DNA of 13,949 bases from an uncultured Desulfarculaceae bacterium (GCA_937908275.1 CALERA010000215.1:1-13949), one strand, 5' to 3'; shown: positions 1-6,714, counted from the stretch's first letter. Notes: a model not told the origin generated them from the letters alone. Translations and numbers: made by a program.

Positions 1-610
1 GGAACTCCCAAAAAGACAGGGAGTCATCGGCCTCTGGCGCGGCCACGGGTTCGGCCAGGCCCAGGTTCCGCAGCAGGGCCAGGCAGGCGGCCTCTCCTGC
101 GTCCGCAGGCGTAACCTCGCGGCCGGCGGACAGGTTGTTCACCAGGCCCAGCAGGGGAGGGTGCCAGAGCCAGAGGCGGTGCGGGGTCAGGGGGCTCTCC
201 AGCAGGAGGCCGCCGTCCTGGGCGCGCAGATAGGCGAAGCGATTCAGGCGCAGGGGGCCGGCCGGGCTCCCCTCGGGTGGACGCAGGGCCTCCTCCGTCG
301 GCGCGGGGCTCACGTCGAAGATCGGCTGGTCGTTCTCACGCACCCGCAGGTCCAGCAGGCCGGCCGCGATCAGGCGCAGGAGGAAGAGCTGGAAGCTGGG
401 GTTGGCCGGGCCGCTTGGTCCGGGCGCGAAATGGGCGGCCATTGCCTCCTGATCCAGCCAGGCACCACCCAAGGCCCGCACCAGGGGCAGGGGCTGGAGG
501 GACTTCCAGGCGGCCAGCCCCCCGGTGTGGGGGCAGAACAACCAGAGGCCTGCTGGCCCCTGCTGGATTTCGACCCCTTCGCGTAGCCGGTGGCTGAAGG
601 TAAGCGGCAT
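1..610 (-). CDS. SagB-type TOMM dehydrogenase, N-terminal part (cut by window start)
   Basis: Reading the minus strand from ATG at 610 gives 203 codons with no stop before the window edge. SagB-family enzymes are FMN-dependent dehydrogenases that oxidise azolines in TOMM peptides to azoles. Two regions resemble winged-helix or PqqD-like folds, at about residues 9-90 and 121-187. Each has a strand-rich start and ends in a helix rich in Leu. Related azoline oxidases such as cyanobactin ThcOx carry N-terminal peptide-binding domains of this kind. The visible part ends in FWEF, close to the W-x-F-H entry motif of the nitroreductase fold in SagB proteins. The FMN-binding catalytic domain itself lies outside the window. 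The start has GGAAAG six bases upstream. The gene follows the YcaO fusion after 48 bp, in the same direction, so they are probably one operon. The assignment rests on position and N-terminal architecture and cannot be proved without the catalytic half. Confidence 0.78.
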   Translation of the reverse strand, partial: MPLTFSHRLREGVEIQQGPAGLWLFCPHTGGLAAWKSLQPLPLVRALGGAWLDQEAMAAHFAPGPSGPANPSFQLFLLRLIAAGLLDLRVRENDQPIFDVSPAPTEEALRPPEGSPAGPLRLNRFAYLRAQDGGLLLESPLTPHRLWLWHPPLLGLVNNLSAGREVTPADAGEAACLALLRNLGLAEPVAAPEADDSLSFWEF

Positions 611-658
611 AACGGTCTTTCCGGACGGCGCTGTCTCCCGGCCGCCGAGCCAGGGCGG

Positions 659-2920
659 CTAAAGGTAGAAGGGCAGGGGGTTAAGTTCCTCTTCCCGCAA
701 GGGGCGCGGCAGCCAGCCCTGCTCCACCGGCACCCGGTACAGCCTCTCCGCCCCCAGGCGGGGCCAGAAGTGCATCAGACCGGGCGCCAACACCCGGACC
801 ACCTGCAGGCCGGTCTCGGGCCGGGTCAGGTCCACCAGCAAGGCCTCCAAACCCCGCCGGGCCAGGCGCGCCACCATTTGCTGGATGTCCGCCAAAAAGT
901 CAGCGCTGGCCAGGTTGGCGAATTCCGCCGCCCGCCGGGGAGGCTGATCGTGGTGAGCGCGGAGGAATTCCGCCTGGCCCAGGGGCTGGCCCAGGAGTTG
1001 GCGGGCCAGGGCCAGGGGCGTCACCGCCGGGGGGATCATCAGGGCCTGGGCCACCTCGCCCAGGGCCCGTTGCAGGGCGATCCGGGCGTCGAAGTGGCAG
1101 CCAAATCCCAGCAGGGGAGGTTTTTGCAGATCATCCTGGTGCAGGCCCACGGCGGCCAGGACCGGCAACCCCAGGTCCGAGGTCAGGTCCAGGACCTCCA
1201 GGCCGTAGCCACGCGCGGCCAACTGGGCGCGCGCCTCCTGGCACGGCGTACCGGCAAAGGAGTCCTGGTCCACCGCCCGGCGTCGCAGGCGGTTGTACCA
1301 CCACAGGGCCACCGCGTCGCGCTCCACCAGCTCGCACAAGGCCTGCAGGCAGGCCTCCTCGCGGCAGTTGCCGGCGGCCACGCCATTGGAGTCACCCCGG
1401 GCGAAAAGCCCGCCCCGCTCTGGGGGGTGGTTGTAATAAACGTTGGCCGCCGGGACCAGCTTCCAACGCGCCTGGCTCAGGGACCAGGCTGGCGACCAGT
1501 CGATCAGCGCGTCTTCCACAAAAGGCTCGGGCACGAAGGCGGTGTCGCCCTGCTGGCGGCGCGCCAGGCGTTCCCGGTATTGCCGGGGGCTGAAGAGGTT
1601 CAGGCGGTCGGGGTGGATGGCCCGTTCGGCCACCTCGGACCAGCGCGCCGTCACCACCGGTTCGTAGCCGCAATACTGGCTGCTGTAGCGCTCCAGGGCC
1701 TCGCCCAGGGCGCTGGCCCGGGCCTGGCTCCGGGTCCACCCCTTGCCGTGGCTGCTGCCCAGGGGGCGGGAGCGCGCCTGGTGCAAGTCCCCGCGCGCTT
1801 CAGCCGCCGGTGGGGCCCCAGGCGCGCCCAGGCGTGCCCAGGTGGCGGCCGCCAGCCGACCCAGGCCGGGCGGCAGCACGCCTTCCAGGTCCTGGATCAG
1901 GCCGACCTCGCCGCTGAGGGGGCTCACCCGGGGCAGCAGGCGGGCCAGGGTCTCGGCGGCGGTCTGGATGCGCTCCCCGCCGTCGCGGTGGGCCGACTTG
2001 GGCCGGGGTTGCAGATCCAGCGGCTCCTGCGGCAGCCGCCCCCAAGCGACCGGATCGCCGCAGACCGGGCACTGCGGCCGCCGGCTGAGCAGATGGCGGC
2101 TGAGGCCAAGGGTCTTGAGGTTGCAGGAGATCGCACCCTGGCTCAAGAACGCCTGGGGCGCGCCGGACAGCGCCTTTTGCAGCTCCAGGCCCAGCAGGCC
2201 CCACAACAGTTCCAGGGAGGCGGGAGAATAGCCCCGGGCCAGGCCCAGGCTGTCTCCGCCCTGGCGCAGGATCTGGGCCTCCTCGGGGCGATGCCCGCGC
2301 AGGCGGTGCAACAGGCACTCCAGGCAGGCCGAGGGTCCGGGGGAGAACAAGGGTCCGAAGCAGGGCTCGATCCCCCAGGGCTTGCAGGGCAGCCAGCGCC
2401 AGCCCTGGTCCCGGGCGCGGCGATTGAACCCAATCAGCTCGGGCTCCAGATAGTCCGGGGTGAGCACCAGCCACAGGCTGTCCGGCGCGCATTGCGGCGC
2501 GCGCCAATCCGCCATGGCCACCGCGAAGACCTCCTGGCGGGCCAGGGCTTCCCGGGCCGGGGCCGGGTCCAGGCCTCCCAGGGTCACCAGGTTGAGGCTG
2601 AGGGGCGCGGCCAACCGGGCGGGGTCGCCGCCGAGCTGGCGCAGGAATTGTGCGGCGGCTGTGGCCACTGGGGCCTGGCCGTCCTCCAATAAGCCCAGCT
2701 TCTCCAGCTTGAGCAGGTGGAAGTAGACCAGGGCCGGCGTGAAGCGGTCCGCCAGGTGCTCCGCGATCTGGTCGCTGCTCCATTGGCCAGTGAGCAGGGG
2801 CGTCAGGGCCAGTGGCAGGGGGCCGTCCAGCTGGAAGCGGTCGGTTTCGCTGAGCAGGGTCACCCCCTGCCCAGCCGCCACCACCTCGAACCAGGGCCTT
2901 AGACGTGGATAAGCCAACAT
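659..2920 (-). CDS. Fused TOMM cyclodehydratase: leader-binding/E1-like domain plus YcaO domain
   Basis: A 753-aa protein that should bind the precursor leader and use ATP to cyclodehydrate core Cys (or Ser/Thr) to azolines. Residues about 1-85 look like a winged-helix RiPP recognition element. Residues about 100-300 match the E1-like C domain, with paired zinc motifs C199-L-E-C202 and C284-P-V-C287. Residues about 385-753 are YcaO, with three visible ATP/Mg motifs. These are S403-x3-E407-x2-E410-R411, the N512/N518 region running into EE at 521-522 and ending L-x-E533-R534-D535, and a GFGCHFD segment at 605-611. The C terminus reads NPLPFYL, a variant of the Pro-rich tail that YcaO cyclodehydratases use near the active site. 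A purine-rich GAGGCGAGGCG lies just before the ATG. It sits 294 bp downstream of the precursor gene and 48 bp upstream of the SagB-type gene. The C-D fusion is a known arrangement in TOMM clusters. Confidence 0.94.
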   Translation of the reverse strand: MLAYPRLRPWFEVVAAGQGVTLLSETDRFQLDGPLPLALTPLLTGQWSSDQIAEHLADRFTPALVYFHLLKLEKLGLLEDGQAPVATAAAQFLRQLGGDPARLAAPLSLNLVTLGGLDPAPAREALARQEVFAVAMADWRAPQCAPDSLWLVLTPDYLEPELIGFNRRARDQGWRWLPCKPWGIEPCFGPLFSPGPSACLECLLHRLRGHRPEEAQILRQGGDSLGLARGYSPASLELLWGLLGLELQKALSGAPQAFLSQGAISCNLKTLGLSRHLLSRRPQCPVCGDPVAWGRLPQEPLDLQPRPKSAHRDGGERIQTAAETLARLLPRVSPLSGEVGLIQDLEGVLPPGLGRLAAATWARLGAPGAPPAAEARGDLHQARSRPLGSSHGKGWTRSQARASALGEALERYSSQYCGYEPVVTARWSEVAERAIHPDRLNLFSPRQYRERLARRQQGDTAFVPEPFVEDALIDWSPAWSLSQARWKLVPAANVYYNHPPERGGLFARGDSNGVAAGNCREEACLQALCELVERDAVALWWYNRLRRRAVDQDSFAGTPCQEARAQLAARGYGLEVLDLTSDLGLPVLAAVGLHQDDLQKPPLLGFGCHFDARIALQRALGEVAQALMIPPAVTPLALARQLLGQPLGQAEFLRAHHDQPPRRAAEFANLASADFLADIQQMVARLARRGLEALLVDLTRPETGLQVVRVLAPGLMHFWPRLGAERLYRVPVEQGWLPRPLREEELNPLPFYL

Positions 2921-3032
2921 CGCCGCCTCGCCTCGCTCCGGACGCCGGGAGGGGCCGTCGTCTGACCCCAGAGTCCGCCCTGCCGGCCGAACGGAGGCCT
3001 AGCCGGACCGCGCCGGAAACCAAGACGAGCCC

Positions 3033-3063
3033 CTTTCCGCTCTGCCAAAAGGGACGCGGAAAG
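3033..3063 (-). repeat. 8-bp inverted repeat between TOMM precursor and cyclodehydratase genes
   Basis: CTTTCCGC at 3033-3040 and GCGGAAAG at 3056-3063 are perfect complements around a 15-base loop. They lie in the 294-bp non-coding stretch 2921-3214 that separates the precursor from its modifying enzyme. No U-tract follows on either strand, so it is not a classical terminator. In the transcript it could stabilise or process the 3' end of the precursor message, or attenuate read-through so that the precursor is made in excess. That role is inference. Nothing else in 2921-3214 looks coding or RNA-like. Confidence 0.4.
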
Positions 3064-3214
3064 CGACTCGCCTCGGGGAACCGTCCTCAATCACCGGGCC
3101 GCCAGGCGCGCCGGCCATCACCCGCGCGGCCAGGGGGCGCGATGCCTCGCGCCGGGTTACGCCGGGTCAAAATCCCCGGATCGTCAGGCGGCCTTGCGCG
3201 GGACGCTCAGCGGC

Positions 3215-3493
3215 TCAGCAATGGCAGCACCAGTCGATGCCCGCCGCCAAACGCTCCTCCAGGGTCGCGTGGTCCAGGCTGGCCGCGTCGTCGGGCAGGG
3301 CCGGCAGCACCAGGTGCCGCAGGTTGGCGGTGTCCTCCACCACCTTGAGCTGCGCCCCGGGAGCCACCGCGATGCCCTCGGCCTGGAGCACCGCCACCGG
3401 GTCGCTGATCAGCTTGGTCTTGTAGGCCTCGTCGGCCCAGGCCTTGGCCACCACCTTGGCCCACAAACGGGACTGCTGTTGGTCCTGGGGCAT
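3215..3493 (-). CDS. TOMM/RiPP precursor peptide with nitrile-hydratase-like leader (NHLP family)
   Basis: A 92-aa peptide. Residues about 9-66 resemble the nitrile hydratase alpha-subunit-derived leader. They show LWAKVVAKAW, then DPVAVLQAEGI, a VxV-like stretch with KVVEDT, and HLVLPALP. This is the pattern of NHLP-type TOMM precursors. A linker with LDHATLEERLAAG (residues 73-85) parallels the Gly-ending cleavage region of such leaders. That leaves a predicted core of IDWCCHC (86-92, bases 3238-3218). The three Cys are natural substrates for thiazoline/thiazole formation by the neighbouring YcaO and SagB-type enzymes. The ATG at 3493 is chosen because the leader begins there and GGGAG lies nine bases upstream. 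The frame stays open much further upstream, but that extension overlaps panB in another frame. The cleavage point and final product are inferred. Confidence 0.9.
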   Translation of the reverse strand: MPQDQQQSRLWAKVVAKAWADEAYKTKLISDPVAVLQAEGIAVAPGAQLKVVEDTANLRHLVLPALPDDAASLDHATLEERLAAGIDWCCHC

Positions 3494-3530
3494 GGTCTTC
3501 AACTCCCATGATTGGTAGTTAGTTTTGGCT

Positions 3531-3559
3531 ATTCTGCACCAAGGAAAATCGCGCGGCAA
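3531..3559 (-). promoter_or_regulatory. Candidate promoter for the TOMM precursor operon
   Basis: On the minus strand TTGCCG (3559-3554) and CAGAAT (3536-3531) are separated by exactly 17 bases and each matches four or more positions of the sigma-70 hexamers. A start near 3524 would give a leader of about 30 bases before the precursor ATG. The stretch is locally AT-richer than its surroundings. It would let the TOMM genes be transcribed independently of panB. Confidence 0.35.
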
Positions 3560-3690
3560 ATGGTTTGTTGGGGGGAAAGACAGGGTTGGCATTGACGCCC
3601 AGGCCTGCTCATCGGGCCAGATTAAGCCGGGGCCCATGGCTTTTGGGCCATGAACCCCGCCCTCCGGTTGCGCCGGTTTTTCTCGTCCGA

Positions 3691-4545
3691 CTACCTGCCC
3701 ATCAGGGCGTTGAACTTCTCGGCCTCGCCCTCCAGCATGTGGTAGCAATAGCGATCCTCGTCCGGGAAAACCCCACCCTTGACCTCGCTGACGTACTCCC
3801 GCATGGCCGTGGTGACCACCTCGGCCACGTTGCAGTACTTCTTCACGAAGCGCGGGGTGAAAGCCTGGAACTGGCCGATGAGGTCGCTGACGATCAGGAG
3901 TTGGCCGTCGCAGTGGGGGCCGGCCCCGATGGAGAGGACCGGGATGCGCAGGGTTTGCCAGATGTAGGTGGTGACCTCCGGGGGAACCCCCTCCACCAAG
4001 AGCATGCGCGCCCCGGCCTTTTCCACCGCCAGGGCGTCCTCGACCACCAGCTTGGCCGCCTCGGCGGTCCGGCCCTGGGCCTTGTGGCCACCCAACTGGC
4101 CCGAGCTTTGCGGGGTCAGGCCGATGTGGCCGATCACGTTGAGGCCCGCGTCGGTGATGGCCTGGATCCGGCTGGCGACCCGGACGCCGCCCTCCAGCTT
4201 GATGGCGTCGACGTCGGCTTCCTTCAGGAAGCGGATGGCGTTGTTGACCGCCTGCTCGTCCGAGGCCTGATAGGAGCCCAGGGGCATGTCGCCGACCACG
4301 AAGCACTGGGGAGCCCCGCGCCGCACCGCCTGGCTATGGGCGATGCACTGGTCCATGCTCACCGGGACGGTGCTGTTGTAGCCATAGACGCACATGCCCA
4401 GGCTGTCGCCCACCAGGAGCATCTCCAGGCCCGCCTCCTGGGCGAACTGGGCGGTGGGGAAGTCGTAGGAGGTCAACCAGGCGATCTTCTCGCCCCGGCT
4501 CTTCATCTGATAAAGGTCGAAGATGGTGGGTTTTTGCCTGGACAT
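3691..4545 (-). CDS. panB: 3-methyl-2-oxobutanoate hydroxymethyltransferase (ketopantoate synthesis)
   Basis: A 284-aa cytosolic enzyme of pantothenate/CoA synthesis. It transfers a hydroxymethyl group from 5,10-methylene-tetrahydrofolate to 3-methyl-2-oxobutanoate. The TIM-barrel landmarks are all present: LTSYDFP near residue 24, VGDSLGM (D47), VGDMP (D86), KLEGG (K116), GHIGLTPQS (H140), a GGHKAQGRT loop, LLVEGVP (E185) and SIGAGP. These match the metal- and substrate-binding and catalytic positions of PanB by comparison with the E. coli enzyme. The length is slightly above the usual 260-270. The start is set by the family N terminus and by GGGAG nine bases upstream; the longer open frame reaching 4839 overlaps the GntR gene and is not used. 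It follows the GntR regulator after 71 bp. No panC or panD is seen in this window. Confidence 0.95.
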   Translation of the reverse strand: MSRQKPTIFDLYQMKSRGEKIAWLTSYDFPTAQFAQEAGLEMLLVGDSLGMCVYGYNSTVPVSMDQCIAHSQAVRRGAPQCFVVGDMPLGSYQASDEQAVNNAIRFLKEADVDAIKLEGGVRVASRIQAITDAGLNVIGHIGLTPQSSGQLGGHKAQGRTAEAAKLVVEDALAVEKAGARMLLVEGVPPEVTTYIWQTLRIPVLSIGAGPHCDGQLLIVSDLIGQFQAFTPRFVKKYCNVAEVVTTAMREYVSEVKGGVFPDEDRYCYHMLEGEAEKFNALMGR

Positions 4546-4616
4546 TGCCTTTGCTCCCGTCCGTGTTGTGGCTGCTAGATGAATCAAAGCCCCCTCAGGG
4601 TGGCGAATCTCTCGGT

Positions 4617-5342
4617 CTAGCCTGGCATTGCCGGTTGGGTCGAACCCGCCGTGGTCTCGCGGGCCTTCTCCGCCGCCAGATCCTGCAAGACCAGCCGCTT
4701 GCTGATCAACAGATGCGCTTCCATGGCGGCGCAGGCCTTGGCGGGATCGCGCTCCTTGAGGGCCTGGAGGATGTCCAGGTGCTCCCGCGTGGCCTGGGCC
4801 GGGCGGCGGGTGTGGTTCTGGGCCTGGGTCGCCGCCCATTCGATCAATTCCAGCAGCCTGTCCACCGCGTCAATGAAGTAGGGGTTGTTGGTCAAGGAGG
4901 CCAGATAGCGGTGGAAATCGCGGTCGGTGCGTACAAAGGAGGTTATCTCCTCCTCCTGTTCGACCAGGCGGTCAAAGCGCAGGATGCGCTCGATCTCCCT
5001 CAGTTGGTGTTGGTCGAGCTTGCCGGTGATTTGCCGGATGATGGCCAGCTCGATAGCCATGCGATAGTCGTAAAGGTGTTCAATCTTCTCCGGCTGGAAC
5101 GAGCTGACCTGATAGCCGCGCTTGGGCAGGGCTCGCACATAACCCTCAATGGCCAAATCCTGCAGGGCCTCCCGGACCGGGGTGCGGGAAATGTTGAGCA
5201 GTTCGCTTAAAAACGGCTCGCTGTAGATCTGGTCAGGCTGCATGCCACCGCTCAGGATCGCCTCCTTGATGGAGGCGTAGGCCATCTCCTTGAGGGTCTT
5301 GGGGGGGGCGATGGGTTTCAGGCTCAGGACGGTCATGCTCAT
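4617..5342 (-). CDS. GntR-family (FadR/FCD) transcriptional regulator
   Basis: A 241-aa DNA-binding protein. Residues about 15-80 form the GntR winged helix, with the recognition-helix signature SRTPVREAL (52-60) followed by EGYV and a wing KRGYQV. Residues about 88-220 are the all-helical FCD effector domain. D140-x3-H144, H188 and H210 are placed like the metal-binding set of that domain, whose ligands are commonly small carboxylates. A longer reading starts with TTG at 5357. The ATG at 5342 is preferred because GAAGG lies five bases upstream and because the palindromic operator and a possible -10 would put the transcript start near 5360. It lies 71 bp upstream of panB in the same direction, so panB is its likely target together with itself. 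The effector is not deducible; a ketopantoate-pathway acid is a guess. Confidence 0.92.
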   Translation of the reverse strand: MSMTVLSLKPIAPPKTLKEMAYASIKEAILSGGMQPDQIYSEPFLSELLNISRTPVREALQDLAIEGYVRALPKRGYQVSSFQPEKIEHLYDYRMAIELAIIRQITGKLDQHQLREIERILRFDRLVEQEEEITSFVRTDRDFHRYLASLTNNPYFIDAVDRLLELIEWAATQAQNHTRRPAQATREHLDILQALKERDPAKACAAMEAHLLISKRLVLQDLAAEKARETTAGSTQPAMPG

Positions 5343-5360
5343 GGGCACCTTCACCAATCA

Positions 5361-5380
5361 GTATGTAGTATACTACATAC
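5361..5380. promoter_or_regulatory. Perfect 20-bp palindromic operator upstream of gntR-panB
   Basis: The ten-base half GTATGTAGTA is followed at once by its exact reverse complement. The centre AGTATACT contains the GTATAC core seen in operators of several FCD-type GntR regulators such as UxuR. Its near edge is 18 bases from the preferred gntR ATG. It also contains TATACT (five of six to a -10 hexamer) on the minus strand, at 5372-5367, so a bound repressor would block that promoter. Autoregulation of gntR and control of panB is the simplest reading. Confidence 0.78.
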
Positions 5381-5649
5381 ATAGTCGCTGGCCCTGTGTC
5401 AAGCTGGTCGGACTGGAGGCGGGATCGCAGCCAGGGCAAGGCGAAGGCGCCTCCCAGGCAGCGCCGACGCGGTTGACCCAAAACCGAAGAGCCGATTAAC
5501 GGCGCGCAGTTAGGGCATCAATGCCTTTTTTGCCCGAGCGTTGTTTCGCCTCAGCAAGGGCCGAGGCGGGAATTTCGGGCCTTCCTGTCCTAAGCCGGTT
5601 GGTTCCGGGATGGTTGATTGCCCCCATCGGTTTTAGTGACAACACCCTA
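5381..5649. other. Non-coding region between gntR and the MEDS gene, with nested inverted repeats
   Basis: This is part of a 423-bp stretch without a convincing gene. Inverted arms GCCCGA (5532-5537) and TCGGGC (5575-5580) enclose a second pair, CGCCTC (5547-5552) and GAGGCG (5563-5568). Just before them a four-base GGCA/TGCC hairpin at 5514-5525 is followed by TTTTTT, a weak terminator shape on the plus strand. No tRNA, conserved small-RNA or coding signature was recognised. Confidence 0.35.
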
Positions 5650-5676
5650 TTGCACCTTCCGATCTGGAGTTATAAT
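5650..5676 (+). promoter_or_regulatory. Candidate promoter of the MEDS gene in an AT-rich island
   Basis: A perfect TATAAT at 5671-5676 follows TTGCAC at 5650-5655 with a 15-base spacer, somewhat short for sigma-70. The flanking bases 5670-5700 are almost entirely A and T, in sharp contrast to the GC-rich surroundings, and include the palindrome TTATTAATAA. Transcription would begin near 5683 and leave about 80 bases of leader before the MEDS start. Confidence 0.5.
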
Positions 5677-5765
5677 TTATTAATAATTTAACCACTTAAA
5701 CCATAACGAGCAGCTTTTACATCGAGAATGAAGCAACTGACTCCAGGTACGGATGGAGGAGGCTC

Positions 5766-6416
5766 ATGCCCCGACCTACGTCCTCCGACCCTGATGTCAA
5801 CCCGCCTTCTGGTGACCATGCGATCCTGATCTGCGGCCAACCGATGCAGTGGCAACGGTTGGCCATACCTTTCTTACGCGAGGGCATCTGCGCTGGTGAG
5901 CGGGTCATCTGTCTGAGCGGCCTGTATTCCGAGGCCCAAATCCAGGCCGCCCTGCGTATGGAGCGCCTGACCTGCCTCTTGCCGTCCGGTTGGGAGCGCT
6001 TGCGCATCTGGCCGGTGGACCAGCTTCTGCTCCCCCACGGCGTCTTCGACCCGGAAGCGGCCTGCGCTAGCCTGCTGGAGGTGGTGAGCGGCGGCCAGCG
6101 CGTTGGCCAGGGCCGCGTTCGCCTACTGCTGGACATGAACTGGGGAAGCTACCTGAGCCTGGGCGCCAGCCAACTGCTGGAATGCGAGCGGATGCTGGAC
6201 GAGGTCTTCCTGCCCCGCTGTCCGTGCAAGATTCTCTGTCACTATGAGAAGGTGCTTTTCGCTCCCCACATTTTGGAAGTCCTGGCCAACCGCCATCGCA
6301 CCGTGCTGGGAGAGGCGCCGCTGGATCCCGGGAGCCTGGCGCTGAAAACTCCGGGCGGCTGGAGTAGCATGAAGGGTGAAGGCGCGGGGGTTCCGGTGAT
6401 GCGCATGGAGCATTAG
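5766..6416 (+). CDS. Stand-alone MEDS-domain protein
   Basis: A 216-aa protein. Residues about 16-182 match the MEDS (methanogen/methylotroph, DcmR sensory) domain. The entry GDHAILI (16-22) is followed by IPFLREGICAGERVI (34-48), a hydrophobic strand with LLLDMNWG (120-127), and LECERMLDEVF before CKILCHYEKVLF (154-165). In other proteins this RecA-like sensory fold is joined to kinases or DNA-binding domains; here no such partner domain is present. C152, C154 and C158 cluster near the HYE motif. The last 30 residues look disordered. The start is firmly set by GGAGGAGG ending three bases before the ATG. It is the first of three plus-strand genes, 100 bp before the SAP-like gene. Its ligand and partner are unknown. 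Confidence 0.84.
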   Translation: MPRPTSSDPDVNPPSGDHAILICGQPMQWQRLAIPFLREGICAGERVICLSGLYSEAQIQAALRMERLTCLLPSGWERLRIWPVDQLLLPHGVFDPEAACASLLEVVSGGQRVGQGRVRLLLDMNWGSYLSLGASQLLECERMLDEVFLPRCPCKILCHYEKVLFAPHILEVLANRHRTVLGEAPLDPGSLALKTPGGWSSMKGEGAGVPVMRMEH

Positions 6417-6516
6417 CGTTGGGCGGGGGGCCTCTGGCGCGCTAATCCAGATCGGTGGAGGCACAATCATCGCGCGGCGGCTCCGTGGCGAGCGCGCGCA
6501 GGCAAGGGAGGTTGGC

Positions 6517-6714
6517 ATGCCCGGAGTGAAGGAGGTGCGGGAAATGGCCGTCAAGCTTGGCCTGAAGAACATCCAGCGGCTAAAAAAGACTGACCTCGTC
6601 CGGGCGGTGCAAGTGGCGGAAGGCAATTCCCCCTGCTACCAGCGCATCGTGGACTGCGGACAGGTGGATTGCCTGTTCTGGAGCGACTGTCAACCCCGGC
6701 CCCAGCGCGGCTGA
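6517..6714 (+). CDS. Small SAP-like protein with four cysteines
   Basis: A 65-aa protein. Residues about 4-35 form two short helices with a KLGLKNIQRLKKTDLVRAVQ core, the pattern of SAP or Rho-N-like nucleic-acid-binding modules. The tail carries C40, C47, C52 and C58, spaced C-x6-C-x4-C-x5-C. Four Cys in 19 residues suggest a bound metal such as zinc, though none of the classic zinc-finger spacings fits. Small proteins of this shape (SAP helix pair, EGN, then Cys with W-x-D-C) recur in Desulfobacterota as far as I recall. A strong GGGAGG lies five bases before the ATG. It sits between the MEDS and hsp20 genes in the same direction, with gaps of 100 and 68 bp. A nucleic-acid-binding role is inference from the fold. 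Confidence 0.78.
   Translation: MPGVKEVREMAVKLGLKNIQRLKKTDLVRAVQVAEGNSPCYQRIVDCGQVDCLFWSDCQPRPQRG

Noticed and set aside
590..2692. 700-aa open frame on the plus strand opposite the YcaO fusion
   Set aside because: It is antisense to a gene with clear zinc and ATP motifs; its Gln/Gly/Arg-rich composition is a product of GC-rich codon bias.
3635..3681. Hairpin-like CATGGC/GCCATG and CCGG-ttgcg-CCGG-TTTTT downstream of panB, considered as a panB terminator
   Set aside because: The T-run follows the stem only on the plus strand; on panB's strand no U-tract follows, and the stems are short.
3215..4306. 363-aa reading of the precursor frame extending upstream into panB
   Set aside because: The upstream part is an out-of-frame shadow of panB; the NHLP leader starts at the ATG at 3493 with its own ribosome-binding site.
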